Counted from the stretch's first letter, positions 1-9,220 are shown. The stretch is DNA of 64,000 bases from Pirellulaceae bacterium (GCA_023382975.1 JAHDXO010000001.1:186001-250000), one strand, 5' to 3'. Numbers and translations are program-made. Notes: generated from the sequence alone by a model not told the origin.

Positions 1-1258
1 CCCGCCGGTCGATCCGGCCGTTGACGACGATGGGCAGTGCGACCTCCTGAGCCGTTTCCTGGGAGTCGTTCGGCTCCAGATCCAGGACTTCGCCGGTCAT
101 GTCGATCCGTAGCGGGAAGTGAATCGAGACCTTGTCATTCTGAGGAATGTCGTACCAGCGCACTGGCCGGTTGCGGTCCAGCAAGGCGCGGACATTCAAC
201 TGGGTCTCGACCAGGTTCCAGCCCTGCAATTCGACCGTGACCTCTTGACCGGCGCGGGCACCTAACGGAAAGACGCCCGTCACAAAGGGCAGTTCGCCCA
301 ACGTAAGGCGGTAGACGAAGTCCTCGCGTCCACGGTAGATCGAATCGCGGATTTCGACCGCATAGTCTCCATCCTCGGGGATCTCGTAGTAGATCACCGG
401 ATCTTGTCGATGGTAGAAAGCGCCCGCATAAGCGATTTCGGCTCCGGCGCGGTCGTAGAGGATCAGCACCGCCTGGAACCAGCCAGGAACGGCATCGGCC
501 AAGTAGGGCATCAACTCGCGCGCGTCGGCGGCGATTACCAAACGAGTGCCCTTTCGGGCGGTGAACGAAAACCGGTCGACGTCTCCCGGCATGATCTGCC
601 CGTTCACCACTACCGGCAGCGCCGAACCGATGACCGGATCGGCGGCCACATCGTTGGGCTCGGTCTCTTGGCGTTCCTCCCACTGGCCCACTTGGAACCA
701 GATCGGATTGGACATCGACTCTGCGTTCAGCACCCGCATTTCGCGTTTGCCCAACTTCGCGCCTGCGTCGATCGTGATTCTCAGCGTGAGTTCTTCGGCG
801 ATCTGGTCGTTGGGCTGCCGTTTGGGATCGGCGTTGCGTTGCCGGTAGATCTCCATTTCCCTGAGGTCGTTCTCGGTAATTCCCGCCACCTTGTAGACCA
901 TCTCGTCGGTGACCGGCTCGCTGCTTCCCCTCTTCTCCTGTTCCGCTTGCAGATCCTCTCGCGTGAACTGGATCTTCTGGCTAAGCGAGACATACTGCCC
1001 TTGAGTCAGTGGACGATACCACTTGACAACTTTGGCCTTGATCCCACTGCCGGAAAAGTAGATGTCTTGCACGTCAGCGATGTCCTGCCCTCCGACGACC
1101 ACATCAAACTCGGTGCCCTGCCGTCCGCCGGCCGGGAAGATGTAGCCGATATGCGGGATCTTGGACGCCGTCTGAGCGACCAGTTCCGTTGAGTCCGCCA
1201 GGAGGGTCGCAGCAAGCGTCGCCGCGGCGCAGACCGCGTACCATCGTCGCCGATTCAT
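1..1258 (-). CDS. PPC-domain secreted protein, 3' end off the left edge
   Basis: The reading frame runs from the ATG at 1258 to the window edge with no stop (419 codons visible), so its C-terminus is missing. The N-terminus is Arg-rich, then hydrophobic and Ala-rich (residues 6-24), like a signal peptide. Around residues 150-290 is a bacterial pre-peptidase C-terminal (PPC)-type segment: 'ETEPNDVAADP', then 'GDVDRFSFTARKG', then 'YEIPEDGDYAVEIRD'. A second 'LEPNDSQETAQ' motif near residue 400 begins another such domain. PPC domains are beta-sandwiches in secreted planctomycete proteins. The start lies 13 bp after the DUF1501 stop and is preceded by GGAG, so it is probably the last gene of the 4804-1258 operon. 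No catalytic domain is visible in the part present. The cargo or substrate cannot be inferred. Confidence 0.8.
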   Translation of the reverse strand, partial: MNRRRWYAVCAAATLAATLLADSTELVAQTASKIPHIGYIFPAGGRQGTEFDVVVGGQDIADVQDIYFSGSGIKAKVVKWYRPLTQGQYVSLSQKIQFTREDLQAEQEKRGSSEPVTDEMVYKVAGITENDLREMEIYRQRNADPKRQPNDQIAEELTLRITIDAGAKLGKREMRVLNAESMSNPIWFQVGQWEERQETEPNDVAADPVIGSALPVVVNGQIMPGDVDRFSFTARKGTRLVIAADARELMPYLADAVPGWFQAVLILYDRAGAEIAYAGAFYHRQDPVIYYEIPEDGDYAVEIRDSIYRGREDFVYRLTLGELPFVTGVFPLGARAGQEVTVELQGWNLVETQLNVRALLDRNRPVRWYDIPQNDKVSIHFPLRIDMTGEVLDLEPNDSQETAQEVALPIVVNGRIDRR

Positions 1259-1271
1259 CGAGTGCTCCAAG

Positions 1272-2666
1272 TTAGATGATTTCCTTCAACCGGCCGCCCA
1301 TTTTCATGCCTTCGTCGGGGCCGGGGATGGCGCGGATGAACTCACCCATCGGATGCGGCAGTCCGGCTTCCGGGTCAATCCCCGCCAATTCGTACATGGT
1401 CGCGATCAGGTCGGCAGGATAGACCGGCCGGTCCTTGACGTGTTCGCCCTTGGCCGTGGATTCGCCGACCACTTGTCCACCCTTGAATCCGCCTCCCGCC
1501 ACGACGGTCGAGAAGACGTGGCCGTAGTGATGGCGTCCGCCGTTCCAGGGTGATTTCCAATCGACCTCGGGCGTGCGGCCGAATTCGCCGATCCACCAGA
1601 CGACGGTGCTCTCCAGCAACCCGCGATCGGAGAGATCGGAGATCAGAGTGGACATGCCTCGGTCCAACTCCGGCAGTTTCCGACGCATGGTCGGGAAATG
1701 GTCCTTGTGCGTGTCCCATCCCCCATAGTTGATCGTCACGTACTTGACGCCCTGTTCGACCAACCGCCGAGCGGCTAGGCACGATTGGCCGAACCGATTG
1801 CGGCCGTAACGGACCCGCAATTCCTCCGGTTCTTGGGACAGATCGAAGACCTTGCCGGCATCACCTAGGATTAGATCGTACGCTTGGTCCCTCGCCTGCC
1901 TGGACGCCTCCATCTGCGGGTCGCTGTCGATGAGCCGGCCGAGCAGGTTGGTCCGCTGCAGCAGGTCGCGGCGCCGCAATTGCTGCTCGTCAGAGATGCC
2001 CGGGGCGACAATTCCCTCGACAGCAAAGCGGTAGGCGTTCGGGTCGCCGCCGGTGGCGAAGGGCTTGTAGCGGTTTCCCATGAAACCCGCTTCGGAAAAG
2101 CGGCCTTGAGGTTCGGTCAGCACGACGTACGGGGGAATCAGGCTGTCCGAACCCGCTTCGAAGCCCTTGAAAGCCGTGACCACGGCGCCCACGGCCGGGT
2201 AGACGACCCGGCCCGGCATCCGTCCGGTCTGGGTCATGTACGAAGCCGTTTCGTGCGCGAACACACCATGAGTCATCGAACGGATGATCGAGTACTTGTC
2301 GGCGATCTTGGCCATTTCGGGAAGCAGCGTTCCGATCCGAATTCCTTTGACATTCGTTTCGATGGCTCCGGTCAACGGCCCGGTGAAATCGCTGCCCGCA
2401 TCCGGTTTGGGATCGAACGTGTCGGTGTGAGGCGGGCCTCCCCACATCCAGATTTGGATCACCGCCTTGGCCTTGGCGGGCGGCGACGTCGCAGACGCCG
2501 CTCCGGCCGGCGAAGCTGTCGGCGGAACTGCGGGCTCTGCCCCCGCGCACATCCGATGGGCCAACAAGTAACTGGCCGACCCCAGAATGCCGCATTGCAA
2601 CGCTTTGCGGCGGGAAATCGGCGCGGTGGCCAAATCGGTACGAGACGAATCGCGTTCTGTATTCAT
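1272..2666 (-). CDS. DUF1501 protein with Tat-like signal
   Basis: This 464-aa protein belongs to the planctomycete DUF1501 family, which has the alkaline phosphatase/sulfatase superfamily fold. The N-terminus has a twin-arginine-like motif 'SRRKALQCG' followed by a hydrophobic stretch, so it is probably exported. Family hallmarks are 'WMWGGPPHTDTFDPKP', 'GGWDTHKDHF', 'EFGRTPEVDW' and 'GGRHHYGHVFS', which hold the likely metal-binding Asp/His residues. I chose the ATG at 2666 because GGAAAGG lies just upstream and because upstream in-frame codons would overlap the spacer after the DUF1549/DUF1553 gene (stop at 2720). Family members are usually encoded next to DUF1549/DUF1553 proteins, as here. 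The biochemical function is not established; hydrolysis of a sulfate or phosphate ester is inference from fold. Confidence 0.92.
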   Translation of the reverse strand: MNTERDSSRTDLATAPISRRKALQCGILGSASYLLAHRMCAGAEPAVPPTASPAGAASATSPPAKAKAVIQIWMWGGPPHTDTFDPKPDAGSDFTGPLTGAIETNVKGIRIGTLLPEMAKIADKYSIIRSMTHGVFAHETASYMTQTGRMPGRVVYPAVGAVVTAFKGFEAGSDSLIPPYVVLTEPQGRFSEAGFMGNRYKPFATGGDPNAYRFAVEGIVAPGISDEQQLRRRDLLQRTNLLGRLIDSDPQMEASRQARDQAYDLILGDAGKVFDLSQEPEELRVRYGRNRFGQSCLAARRLVEQGVKYVTINYGGWDTHKDHFPTMRRKLPELDRGMSTLISDLSDRGLLESTVVWWIGEFGRTPEVDWKSPWNGGRHHYGHVFSTVVAGGGFKGGQVVGESTAKGEHVKDRPVYPADLIATMYELAGIDPEAGLPHPMGEFIRAIPGPDEGMKMGGRLKEII

Positions 2667-2719
2667 ATTGCCTTTCCGTTGTCCCGCCGCACAAATTCGG
2701 CGAAGCGAGCGATTGCCCA

Positions 2720-4804
2720 CTAGTGTCGAAACAGAAATTCTTCGCTGTTGATCAGGGCCCAAATCAGATTCTCTGCATCCCAACGCGAGTTGGACCAGCC
2801 GAATTCGTCACGCTCGCCGTCGGTCGGCGGACGGGAAAGGATGGTCAAGAACAAAGTATCCACCAACGGTTGAGAGTCGCCGGACGAAATCATTTCGTCG
2901 ATCTTGGGCCCTTTACGGATCTTATTCAGGATGTGGCTTGAGTTCAGCAGATGCAGCGCCTGAGCGGCTGTAAAGGTGTTGTTGCGTTCCGACTCCAGAC
3001 CAGTATCTCGCGGCGGACGGCCGAACAGTTCCAACACGCTGCTGGTGATGCTTCCGTCCGGCAACATGATCGTTCGATGCCGTTCGGGAATGAACGTGAA
3101 CGGTTCAGGAATCATGCTCGAGTAGTTTTCGGTTGTTCCCGTGATCTGGCAGATGGCGTCGATCAGGACTTCGGCATCCAAACGACGCAACGAATAGCAA
3201 GCGAAATTGGCAGCAGCCTCCGGATTGTCGCTCTTGGGCACGCAGGACAGTTGGTAGGTGGTCGAATTCAGAATCAGGCGGTAGATATGCTTCAAATCCC
3301 AATCGGCCCGGACCAACTCGTCCGCCAGCCAGTTCAGCAGTTCGGGATTCTGCGCCGGGTTGCCCGTCCGGATGTCGTCCGGTGCATGAACAATGCCGCG
3401 TCCCAGCAGCCAGTACCATACACGGTTGACGATGTGCCGGGCGAACCAAGGGTTCTTGGCGTCGATCAGCCAATCGGCGAACACCTCGCGGGGATCCTTG
3501 CCCACGGGGATCTCGACTCTCGTTCCGTCGGGAAAGACGCCCACGGGCGGACCGCCGTCGGGATTCGGCGTCGCCTTGCGCGGATCGAAGACCACGATCT
3601 CTTCCTTCCATTCGCGCGTGGGCTTGTAACCGACCTGCGAGAAAAAGACGGCCATTCCCGCCCAGCGCTCCTCTGGCCAGCTCTCCGCCCGCACTCCCAT
3701 GAACGCCAACGCGGCTGCCTGAGCGGCGGAGCGGGAATCGAGCGCTTGTAGAGCCCGAAAGAAATTGACCTGCGGCGTACGGAAGTTGCTACCGCAGGCG
3801 GTGAGCAACTCGCGCACAAATTGATCGTACGGCATATTGTTTCGGAGCGAAGTTCGAATCCAACGGTCGTAGGCCATGGCCCCAGCGGGCCAAAGATTGA
3901 TCGGAAATTCCGCCTTGACCCGCAACAGGTCGCCCCACTTCAGTCCCCAGTAGTCGGCAAACTCGGGGCGTACGAGCAATTGGTCCACCAGCTTCCCACG
4001 CTTGTCCGGGGATTGGTCATCCAGAAAGCTCCGCGCCTCGTCAACCGTCGGGAGCGTGCCGATGGTGTCCAGAAAAGCCCGCCGCAGGAAGACGGCGTCC
4101 GAACAAAGCGGCGACGGCTCGATTCCCAACTGTTGCAGCTTGGCCAAGGCGAATTCGTCGATCTTGTTTCGAGGCGTCAGTTCCCCTTGGATTTCGAAAG
4201 GATTCATCAACTGCGACGGATCTCGGAACGCACCCATCTCAGGCAGTCCGAAACTGGATTCGTCTCTTTTCGGCAACTCGGGACGGGGAGGTCGCCGATC
4301 GAGCCGTACGGCGAACGTCTGCTGGTCGGCCAGTGTCCGCCGCCCGTTGGCATGGACGCTGACGCTTACCATGTATTTGCCCGGTGCGTGCGAATCGCCA
4401 GTTCGCCAAATAAATTCCCCCGTCTTGGCATCGATCGTCGCATTGGGCGGAGCTTCACTCAGGCTGTAGGTCAAGGCAGTTTGCTGCCGTCCCTCGAATT
4501 GCACGAGAATCGGCACTCGCAGCAATTCGCCTTGGGTGACAGAATGCTCCGAGATCGGCAGGATTTTCAGAGAACCCGAATCCTGCCCGCTCATCAATAA
4601 AACGAGAACGACGAAAGCAGTCGCGGCTGCTGCAATCACGCACAAAACACCCCACCAGGCTACGGGCGTCTTTTTTCGCTTGCGGTTCTGCCCTTGCTTT
4701 CGTTTGTTGCCGTATTTGTGCCCATGTTTCGCGTTACGCGATCCCGACTGGTCGACTTCGAGTTGGAGACCGGCGATTTCCGCCGCATTTCTATCAGGAT
4801 TCAT
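2720..4804 (-). CDS. DUF1549/DUF1553 protein, membrane-anchored
   Basis: A 694-aa protein. A basic, Lys/Arg-rich N-terminus leads into one transmembrane segment (about residues 49-72). A putative Ig/cadherin-like domain follows (about 80-160, with 'GEFIWRTGDSHAPGKY'). The DUF1549 core includes 'FLRRAFLDTIGTLPT' and 'YWGLKWGDLLRV'. The C-terminal DUF1553 domain includes 'NPWFARHIVNRVWYWLLGRG' and 'LILNSTTYQLS'. The usual N-terminal cytochrome (CxxCH) domain of many relatives is absent, replaced by the membrane anchor and beta domain. I chose the ATG at 4804; the frame is open further, but only to a TTG. It is followed after 53 bp by the DUF1501 gene, a pairing typical of planctomycetes. Function is unknown; such pairs have been suggested to take part in polysaccharide or surface processes. 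Confidence 0.9.
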   Translation of the reverse strand: MNPDRNAAEIAGLQLEVDQSGSRNAKHGHKYGNKRKQGQNRKRKKTPVAWWGVLCVIAAAATAFVVLVLLMSGQDSGSLKILPISEHSVTQGELLRVPILVQFEGRQQTALTYSLSEAPPNATIDAKTGEFIWRTGDSHAPGKYMVSVSVHANGRRTLADQQTFAVRLDRRPPRPELPKRDESSFGLPEMGAFRDPSQLMNPFEIQGELTPRNKIDEFALAKLQQLGIEPSPLCSDAVFLRRAFLDTIGTLPTVDEARSFLDDQSPDKRGKLVDQLLVRPEFADYWGLKWGDLLRVKAEFPINLWPAGAMAYDRWIRTSLRNNMPYDQFVRELLTACGSNFRTPQVNFFRALQALDSRSAAQAAALAFMGVRAESWPEERWAGMAVFFSQVGYKPTREWKEEIVVFDPRKATPNPDGGPPVGVFPDGTRVEIPVGKDPREVFADWLIDAKNPWFARHIVNRVWYWLLGRGIVHAPDDIRTGNPAQNPELLNWLADELVRADWDLKHIYRLILNSTTYQLSCVPKSDNPEAAANFACYSLRRLDAEVLIDAICQITGTTENYSSMIPEPFTFIPERHRTIMLPDGSITSSVLELFGRPPRDTGLESERNNTFTAAQALHLLNSSHILNKIRKGPKIDEMISSGDSQPLVDTLFLTILSRPPTDGERDEFGWSNSRWDAENLIWALINSEEFLFRH

Positions 4805-4855
4805 CGGAATTCGCTCGGCGGGACTATTCCAGCCAAATTGGGTGTCAGCGATCAA

Positions 4856-5111
4856 CCGGAGGCCACGGCACTATTCTAATATTGCCACACATTATTATCC
4901 AGAGATCTGTCGAGGTGTTGGGCCCACGTTATTCCCCGGATTCCCTGACAAGCGAACTTGGCCCGGACGACTGATGAAGTTCTCACGAAATGGACTTGCG
5001 GACGTGATGTTTCCAGCCTAGTCTTACGAAGCGTTATGCGTGGTTTTCGCTGGGAATTCTCTCCCAAGAGGAATGGCACGAAGTCTTGTTTGTCAGCTAC
5101 CGGTGCGCTCG
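4856..5111. other. Intergenic region between divergent genes
   Basis: I see no convincing gene, RNA or repeat here. It separates the minus-strand DUF1549 operon from plus-strand genes and must hold the promoter of the former. The first 60 bases (about 4870-4905) are AT-rich, which suits a promoter, but I could not choose a -35/-10 pair. Confidence 0.4.
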
Positions 5112-5309
5112 ATGAAGAACCGACCCAACGACCCGAGTATTCCTGACAGCGAGGTGGCGATGCGCATTGCGCTGGTGCGCGAAATGACCGAAGCAGCGCG
5201 CGCCGGGGCGATCGGCTGGGAGATCCGTGATCGGCGGCTACGGACCCTGTTCTGCGTCCATGAGGAAAGCCGTGCCTTTGACAGCACGCGTCCCAGCTAC
5301 GGGCGATAG
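5112..5309 (+). CDS. Small hypothetical protein
   Basis: A 65-aa ORF. The codons have GC-rich third positions like the neighbours, and the predicted protein has a plausible amphipathic helix with alternating charge ('MRIALVREMTEAARAG'). I do not recognise the family. There is no strong Shine-Dalgarno sequence before the ATG at 5112; an in-frame ATG further up at 5040 is possible, but its extra codons look less coding-like. It ends 96 bp before the Tat-exported TIM-barrel gene on the same strand. A chance ORF cannot be excluded. Confidence 0.4.
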   Translation: MKNRPNDPSIPDSEVAMRIALVREMTEAARAGAIGWEIRDRRLRTLFCVHEESRAFDSTRPSYGR

Positions 5310-5405
5310 CACCGTTTCCCTTCTCTGGGTTACAATAACGCGGAATCTGGCGTTCTGGATCCGTGGGACTTCCCGCAGACTTGGCTTTCTTCGAGAGGAC
5401 GAATC

Positions 5406-6290
5406 ATGACGGGCACGCGACGCAGTTTTCTGAAGGCATCCGGCGCAGCGTTGGGGACGGCTCTGTTGGCTCCGGTCGGGACCGTACTCGCCGATCGTCC
5501 AGGGGAACGGATGGCGTTCGGTTTGGTAACGTATCTGTGGGGACAGGACTGGGATCTGCCGACGCTGATTGCCAATTGCCAGGCATCGCGAGTTTTGGGC
5601 GTGGAACTGCGCACGGAACATGCGCACGGCGTCGAGCCGCGACTGAACGCCGAGCAGCGGGCCGAAGTCGCCGCGAGGTTCCGCGACAGCGAAGTGACGA
5701 TGGTGGGCATCGGCAGCAACGAACGCTACGATCACCCCGATCCGCAGGCGCTGGCCAAAGCGATCGAAGCGACCAAGGCGTTCATCGTGCTCAGTCACGA
5801 CGTCGGTGGCAGCGGGGTCAAGGTCAAGCCGGACAGTTTCCACAAGGACGTGCCTCGCGAGAAGACGATCGAACAGATCGGTCGCGCGCTGAACCAGTTG
5901 GGCGAGTTCGGCATGGGATACGGCCAAGAGATTCGCCTGGAGGTTCATGGCCAATGCTCGGAGCTGCCGACGATCAAAGCCATCATGGACGTGGCGGACC
6001 ACGAAAACGTCGCGGTCTGCTGGAACAGCAACAACCAGGATCTGATCGGAGAAGGCCTGGAACACAACTTTAACCTGGTGCGAGACCGGTTCGGCGACAC
6101 GGTCCACGTGCGCGAGTTGGATGATGCCACGTACCCGTACCAGCAACTGATCGATCTGTTGGTCAAGACCGACTATGCTGGCTGGATTCTGCTCGAGGGG
6201 CGCACGAAGCCCGCCGACCGCGTGGCCGCCTTGGCCGAGCAGCAGAAACTGTTCCAGAAGATGGTGCGGCTCGCTCAGGAGAAGCTGTGA
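5406..6290 (+). CDS. Xylose-isomerase-like TIM-barrel protein with Tat signal
   Basis: A 294-aa protein of the sugar phosphate isomerase/epimerase (AP endonuclease 2-type TIM barrel) superfamily. The N-terminus 'TRRSFLKASGAALGTALL' is a twin-arginine signal peptide, so it should act outside the cytoplasm. Barrel-strand motifs visible are 'MAFGLVTYLWGQDWD' near residue 37, 'GVELRTEHAHG', 'EIRLEVHGQC' and 'VAVCWNSNNQD', and a late 'GWILLEGRTKP' that places a Glu at the barrel's C-terminal face. GAGAGG precedes the ATG. Its stop is 35 bp from the stop of the convergent WD40 gene. The substrate is unknown; exported paralogues are very common in planctomycetes. Confidence 0.88.
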   Translation: MTGTRRSFLKASGAALGTALLAPVGTVLADRPGERMAFGLVTYLWGQDWDLPTLIANCQASRVLGVELRTEHAHGVEPRLNAEQRAEVAARFRDSEVTMVGIGSNERYDHPDPQALAKAIEATKAFIVLSHDVGGSGVKVKPDSFHKDVPREKTIEQIGRALNQLGEFGMGYGQEIRLEVHGQCSELPTIKAIMDVADHENVAVCWNSNNQDLIGEGLEHNFNLVRDRFGDTVHVRELDDATYPYQQLIDLLVKTDYAGWILLEGRTKPADRVAALAEQQKLFQKMVRLAQEKL

Positions 6291-6325
6291 CCGCGAAATC
6301 CCCCGCCGCTTGCGTTTCAACCAAT

Positions 6326-7486
6326 CTACTCGTTGGCGACGCGCTGTAGCGTGGGCGGAAGTTTCCACAGCCGGATCAGGCCTTCGCGGTCGGCGCTGGC
6401 CATGCGAGTGCCGTCGGAGGAGATCACCAGAGCCGTAACGGCGTCCAGATGGGTTTTCCAATTGGCCTGCAGATCGCCGGTCCTGGCGTCCCAGATGCGG
6501 ATCGCGCGGTCGTCCCCGGCGGCGATCAGCAAATCGCCTCGGGGCGGCGCAAAGCCAATCGCGCGGACAACCCCCGGACTCACCGAGATCTCCCTCAGAT
6601 GTCGCGCCCCCTCGGACTGCCATAGGTGAATCGTGCCGTCGTACCCGGCCGAAGCCAACCGGTCCCCCGTCGGTGAATAGGCGAGACACAGCACGGCATC
6701 GGCGTGAGCCGTCAATGCATCCACTGGCTGACCGGTAGCGGTGTCCCACAGCCGGATCGTCCGGTCGAATCCGCCCGCCGAGGCCAGTATGCGGCCATCG
6801 GGTGAAAACGCCAGGTGCTGGATTGTGCTGGTGTGCCCTTCGAGCACCCGGACCATTTCACCGGTGTCGGGATGCCATAGCCGGATTTGATGGTCGCCCC
6901 CACCGGAAGCCAACAACGTTCCGTCCGGCGAAAAGACCAGCGACCAGACCCCATCGCTGTGCGCCTTGAACGAGGCGACGGTCCGGCCCGACGAGACGCG
7001 CCAAAGGCGAAGCGTATTGTCACGGCTGCCCGACGCTACAAAGACGCCGTCGGGTGAATAGGCCACGCAGCGGACATCTCCCTGGTGCCCTATGCCGGGC
7101 GCGACGGCCAGCGCCGACAGCAGGTAGCGCACTCGCAAACGGACCTCGGCCGATGCCGCGGTCTCGAGCAGATTCAGCAGGTCGCCGTGGACCTGGTGCC
7201 CCTCGGCCTCCAAGCTGGCAGAAGCCTCCTGCCGCACGTCGAACCGATCATCGTCCAAGTCGTCCAGCCACTGAGCCAACTGACGTTGACGTTCGGGCGC
7301 GACCACCGGCTCGGTCAATTGCCAGAATCGCACACTATGATCACCCGCTCCGGACGCCAACATCCGGCCATCCGGCGAGAACGCCAACGAGAACACGCCG
7401 CCCTGGTGGCCTCGCAGCACTTCGGAATCTTGGGCAGCCGCGTCGACAACCAACAGTGCCAACAGCATGACGGGAATCCGGCTCAC
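6326..7486 (-). CDS. Seven-bladed WD40 repeat protein with inserted helical segment
   Basis: A 386-aa protein. I start it at the GTG at 7486, whose GTGA overlaps the stop of the RimK gene; this puts a short hydrophobic leader ('IPVMLLALLVVDAAA') at the N-terminus, suggesting export. Blade 1 (about residues 20-60, 'GVFSLAFSPDGRMLASG') is followed by a 75-residue insertion of acidic, helical, HEAT-like character ('LAQWLDDLDDDRFDVRQEA'). Six more blades then follow, each with the GH...SPDG...LASG...D..IRLW pattern. Seven blades make a closed beta-propeller, a protein-interaction scaffold. Translational coupling to the RimK-like gene suggests a shared role. Partners are unknown. Confidence 0.88.
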   Translation of the reverse strand: MSRIPVMLLALLVVDAAAQDSEVLRGHQGGVFSLAFSPDGRMLASGAGDHSVRFWQLTEPVVAPERQRQLAQWLDDLDDDRFDVRQEASASLEAEGHQVHGDLLNLLETAASAEVRLRVRYLLSALAVAPGIGHQGDVRCVAYSPDGVFVASGSRDNTLRLWRVSSGRTVASFKAHSDGVWSLVFSPDGTLLASGGGDHQIRLWHPDTGEMVRVLEGHTSTIQHLAFSPDGRILASAGGFDRTIRLWDTATGQPVDALTAHADAVLCLAYSPTGDRLASAGYDGTIHLWQSEGARHLREISVSPGVVRAIGFAPPRGDLLIAAGDDRAIRIWDARTGDLQANWKTHLDAVTALVISSDGTRMASADREGLIRLWKLPPTLQRVANE

Positions 7487-8715
7487 GGCTTGTCCCCGGT
7501 GCTTGAGCGGTCGGGATACAGCGACTCGCGCGGCGATTCCGCGGGCAACGCTTTCACTTTCATGCGGCGGCGACGGCGGGCCTTTTCGGGGATCATGCTG
7601 CGCATCGACTCCAGCTTTCCGAAACACAACAGACGGTCACCGGCTTCGAGCACGCGATGGGATCGCGGATTCGGTATCACCGTGACGCCGCGGTACAGCG
7701 TCAAGACGTTGATGTCCTGGTCCCTCAGACCCGACTCGTGGATCGTTTTCCCGATGTACTCGGAACCGTCCGGAATATGGATCTCGGTCACTCCGTACCC
7801 GCGGCTGACCGTCAGTCGCTGGCGGATATCGATCTCCGGAAAATCGACCTGGGCCGCGATATAGTCGATGATGGCTCCCGCAATGTCAAGGCGCGTACAG
7901 GTCTCGATCCCCTCCAAGCCCGGCGACGAATTGACCTCGATCACCAGGGGGCCATCTTGGCCCTCGAGCATGTCCACCCCGGCCACCCGCAGACCCATGA
8001 TCTGAGCGGCGCGCACGGCCGTTTCGCAGTAGTGCTCGTCCAACAGGATCGGCTCGGATCGGCCGCCCCGGTGGACGTTGCTGCGGAATTCGTGCCCCTG
8101 AGCAATGCGGCGCATCGACGCGACCACTTGGTCGCCGACGACGAACGCCCGGATGTCGCGCCCTTTGCTTTCAGCGACGAACTTCTGGACCAGCACGTTT
8201 TGTTTGGTGCTCTGTAGCGTTTCGATAATCGCCTCGGCGGTCTTCACGGAATCGGCCAGAATCACTCCCACGCCTTGCGTGCCTTCCAGGAGTTTAATGA
8301 TGACTGGCGCGCCGCCCACTCGTTCGATCGCCGGAAGCACGTCCTTCTTGTCGCGGACAAAGGTGGTTCGCGGAATGCCGATTTGGTGGCGACTGAGGAT
8401 CTGCAGGCACCGCAGCTTGTCGCGGGAATTTGAGATTCCCGCCGAGGCATTGGCGCAGAAGACGTCCATCTGTTCGAACTGCCGCACAACGGCCGTGCCG
8501 AAATAGGTGATCGACGCTCCGACGCGCGGAAGCACCGCATCGTAGTGACTCAACGGCTTCGACTTGAAGTACAGGTCGGGCTCGGCTTGCTGCAGATCGA
8601 TCGCGAACCGCAAGGTGTCGAGTACACGGACCTCGTGCTTTCGCTGCGCGGCGGCCTCGCGCAATCGCCGCGTGCTGTAGCAGTCGGGGCTGCACGAGAG
8701 GATGGCAAGTTTCAT
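7483..8715 (-). CDS. rimK: RimK-family ATP-grasp ligase fused to an RCK_C domain
   Basis: A 410-aa protein. Residues 1-290 match RimK, the ATP-grasp amino-acid ligase that adds glutamate to ribosomal protein S6 in E. coli: 'MKLAILSC', 'PRVGASITYFG', 'IIKLLEGTQGVGVILAD' and the Mg-binding 'VIEVNSSPGLEGIE'. Typical RimK is about 300 aa. The extra C-terminal 115 residues look like an RCK_C/TrkA-C domain ('GVTEIHIPDGSEYIGKTI', 'AGDRLLCFGK') and end in a basic tail. RCK_C usually binds small regulatory ligands. The start at 8715 is supported by AGGAAAG and by the standard RimK N-terminus. The RimB-like peptidase gene lies 31 bp upstream. The real acceptor protein is not known. Confidence 0.92.
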   Translation of the reverse strand: MKLAILSCSPDCYSTRRLREAAAQRKHEVRVLDTLRFAIDLQQAEPDLYFKSKPLSHYDAVLPRVGASITYFGTAVVRQFEQMDVFCANASAGISNSRDKLRCLQILSRHQIGIPRTTFVRDKKDVLPAIERVGGAPVIIKLLEGTQGVGVILADSVKTAEAIIETLQSTKQNVLVQKFVAESKGRDIRAFVVGDQVVASMRRIAQGHEFRSNVHRGGRSEPILLDEHYCETAVRAAQIMGLRVAGVDMLEGQDGPLVIEVNSSPGLEGIETCTRLDIAGAIIDYIAAQVDFPEIDIRQRLTVSRGYGVTEIHIPDGSEYIGKTIHESGLRDQDINVLTLYRGVTVIPNPRSHRVLEAGDRLLCFGKLESMRSMIPEKARRRRRMKVKALPAESPRESLYPDRSSTGDKP

Positions 8716-8746
8716 TTCGGGTTGGCTTTCCTGTTTCGAATCGGCG

Positions 8747-9220
8747 TCATCCGCCCCGGGGCCGCCGCAGTTTCGGCGGACGCCCGCTGTTGTACGATTT
8801 GCCGGGGTCGACCAGCAGCCGGCCACGAACCGCCTCGCGGCCCAGCAACATGCGGAACCCCATGTCGGCGCGATCGGCCAATGTCACTTCGATCGGCCAC
8901 GAGCGCCCCAAAACATCCAAGGTGGTTACGATCACGGGCCGCATCGTCGTATGCCCGCTGGAACTCCTCACCCGGCGAAATTCGAGCACCTCGGCCTCGG
9001 CTTCGATCGTCTTGCTGCTGGTACGCTGCAGCGGATGGACCTTGAACCGGACCCACGTCTTGCCGTCGCGGCGAAAGATCTCCACATCCACCGCGTGCAG
9101 ACTCGACGAACGAGCACCCGTGTCGATCTTGGCCTTGATACTGGAGATCCCCAGGTCCGGCAGTTTGATCCACTCGCGCCAGCCGATCACCGGTGTCTTT
9201 TCCGCATTCCCGGAATTCAT
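8747..9220 (-). CDS. RimB-like retropepsin-type aspartic peptidase
   Basis: A 157-aa protein of the 'ATP-dependent zinc protease' family (retropepsin-like, DUF785), the family of RimB that accompanies RimK. The active-site motif 'KIDTGARSSSLHA' puts the catalytic Asp at residue 33. 'GFRMLLGREAV' supplies the second conserved loop and 'VIGWREWIKLPDLG' the typical N-terminus. I start at the ATG at 9220, which gives the family length. RimB removes poly-glutamate tails in Pseudomonas; a matched writer/eraser pair with the adjacent RimK-RCK_C protein is a reasonable inference. The frame continues open upstream, but those codons would overlap the FmdB-like gene and are not family-like. Confidence 0.88.
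   Translation of the reverse strand: MNSGNAEKTPVIGWREWIKLPDLGISSIKAKIDTGARSSSLHAVDVEIFRRDGKTWVRFKVHPLQRTSSKTIEAEAEVLEFRRVRSSSGHTTMRPVIVTTLDVLGRSWPIEVTLADRADMGFRMLLGREAVRGRLLVDPGKSYNSGRPPKLRRPRGG

Noticed and set aside
5331..5336. TACAAT as a -10 box before the Tat-exported TIM-barrel gene
   Set aside because: No -35 element at a suitable distance, so I did not list it as a promoter.
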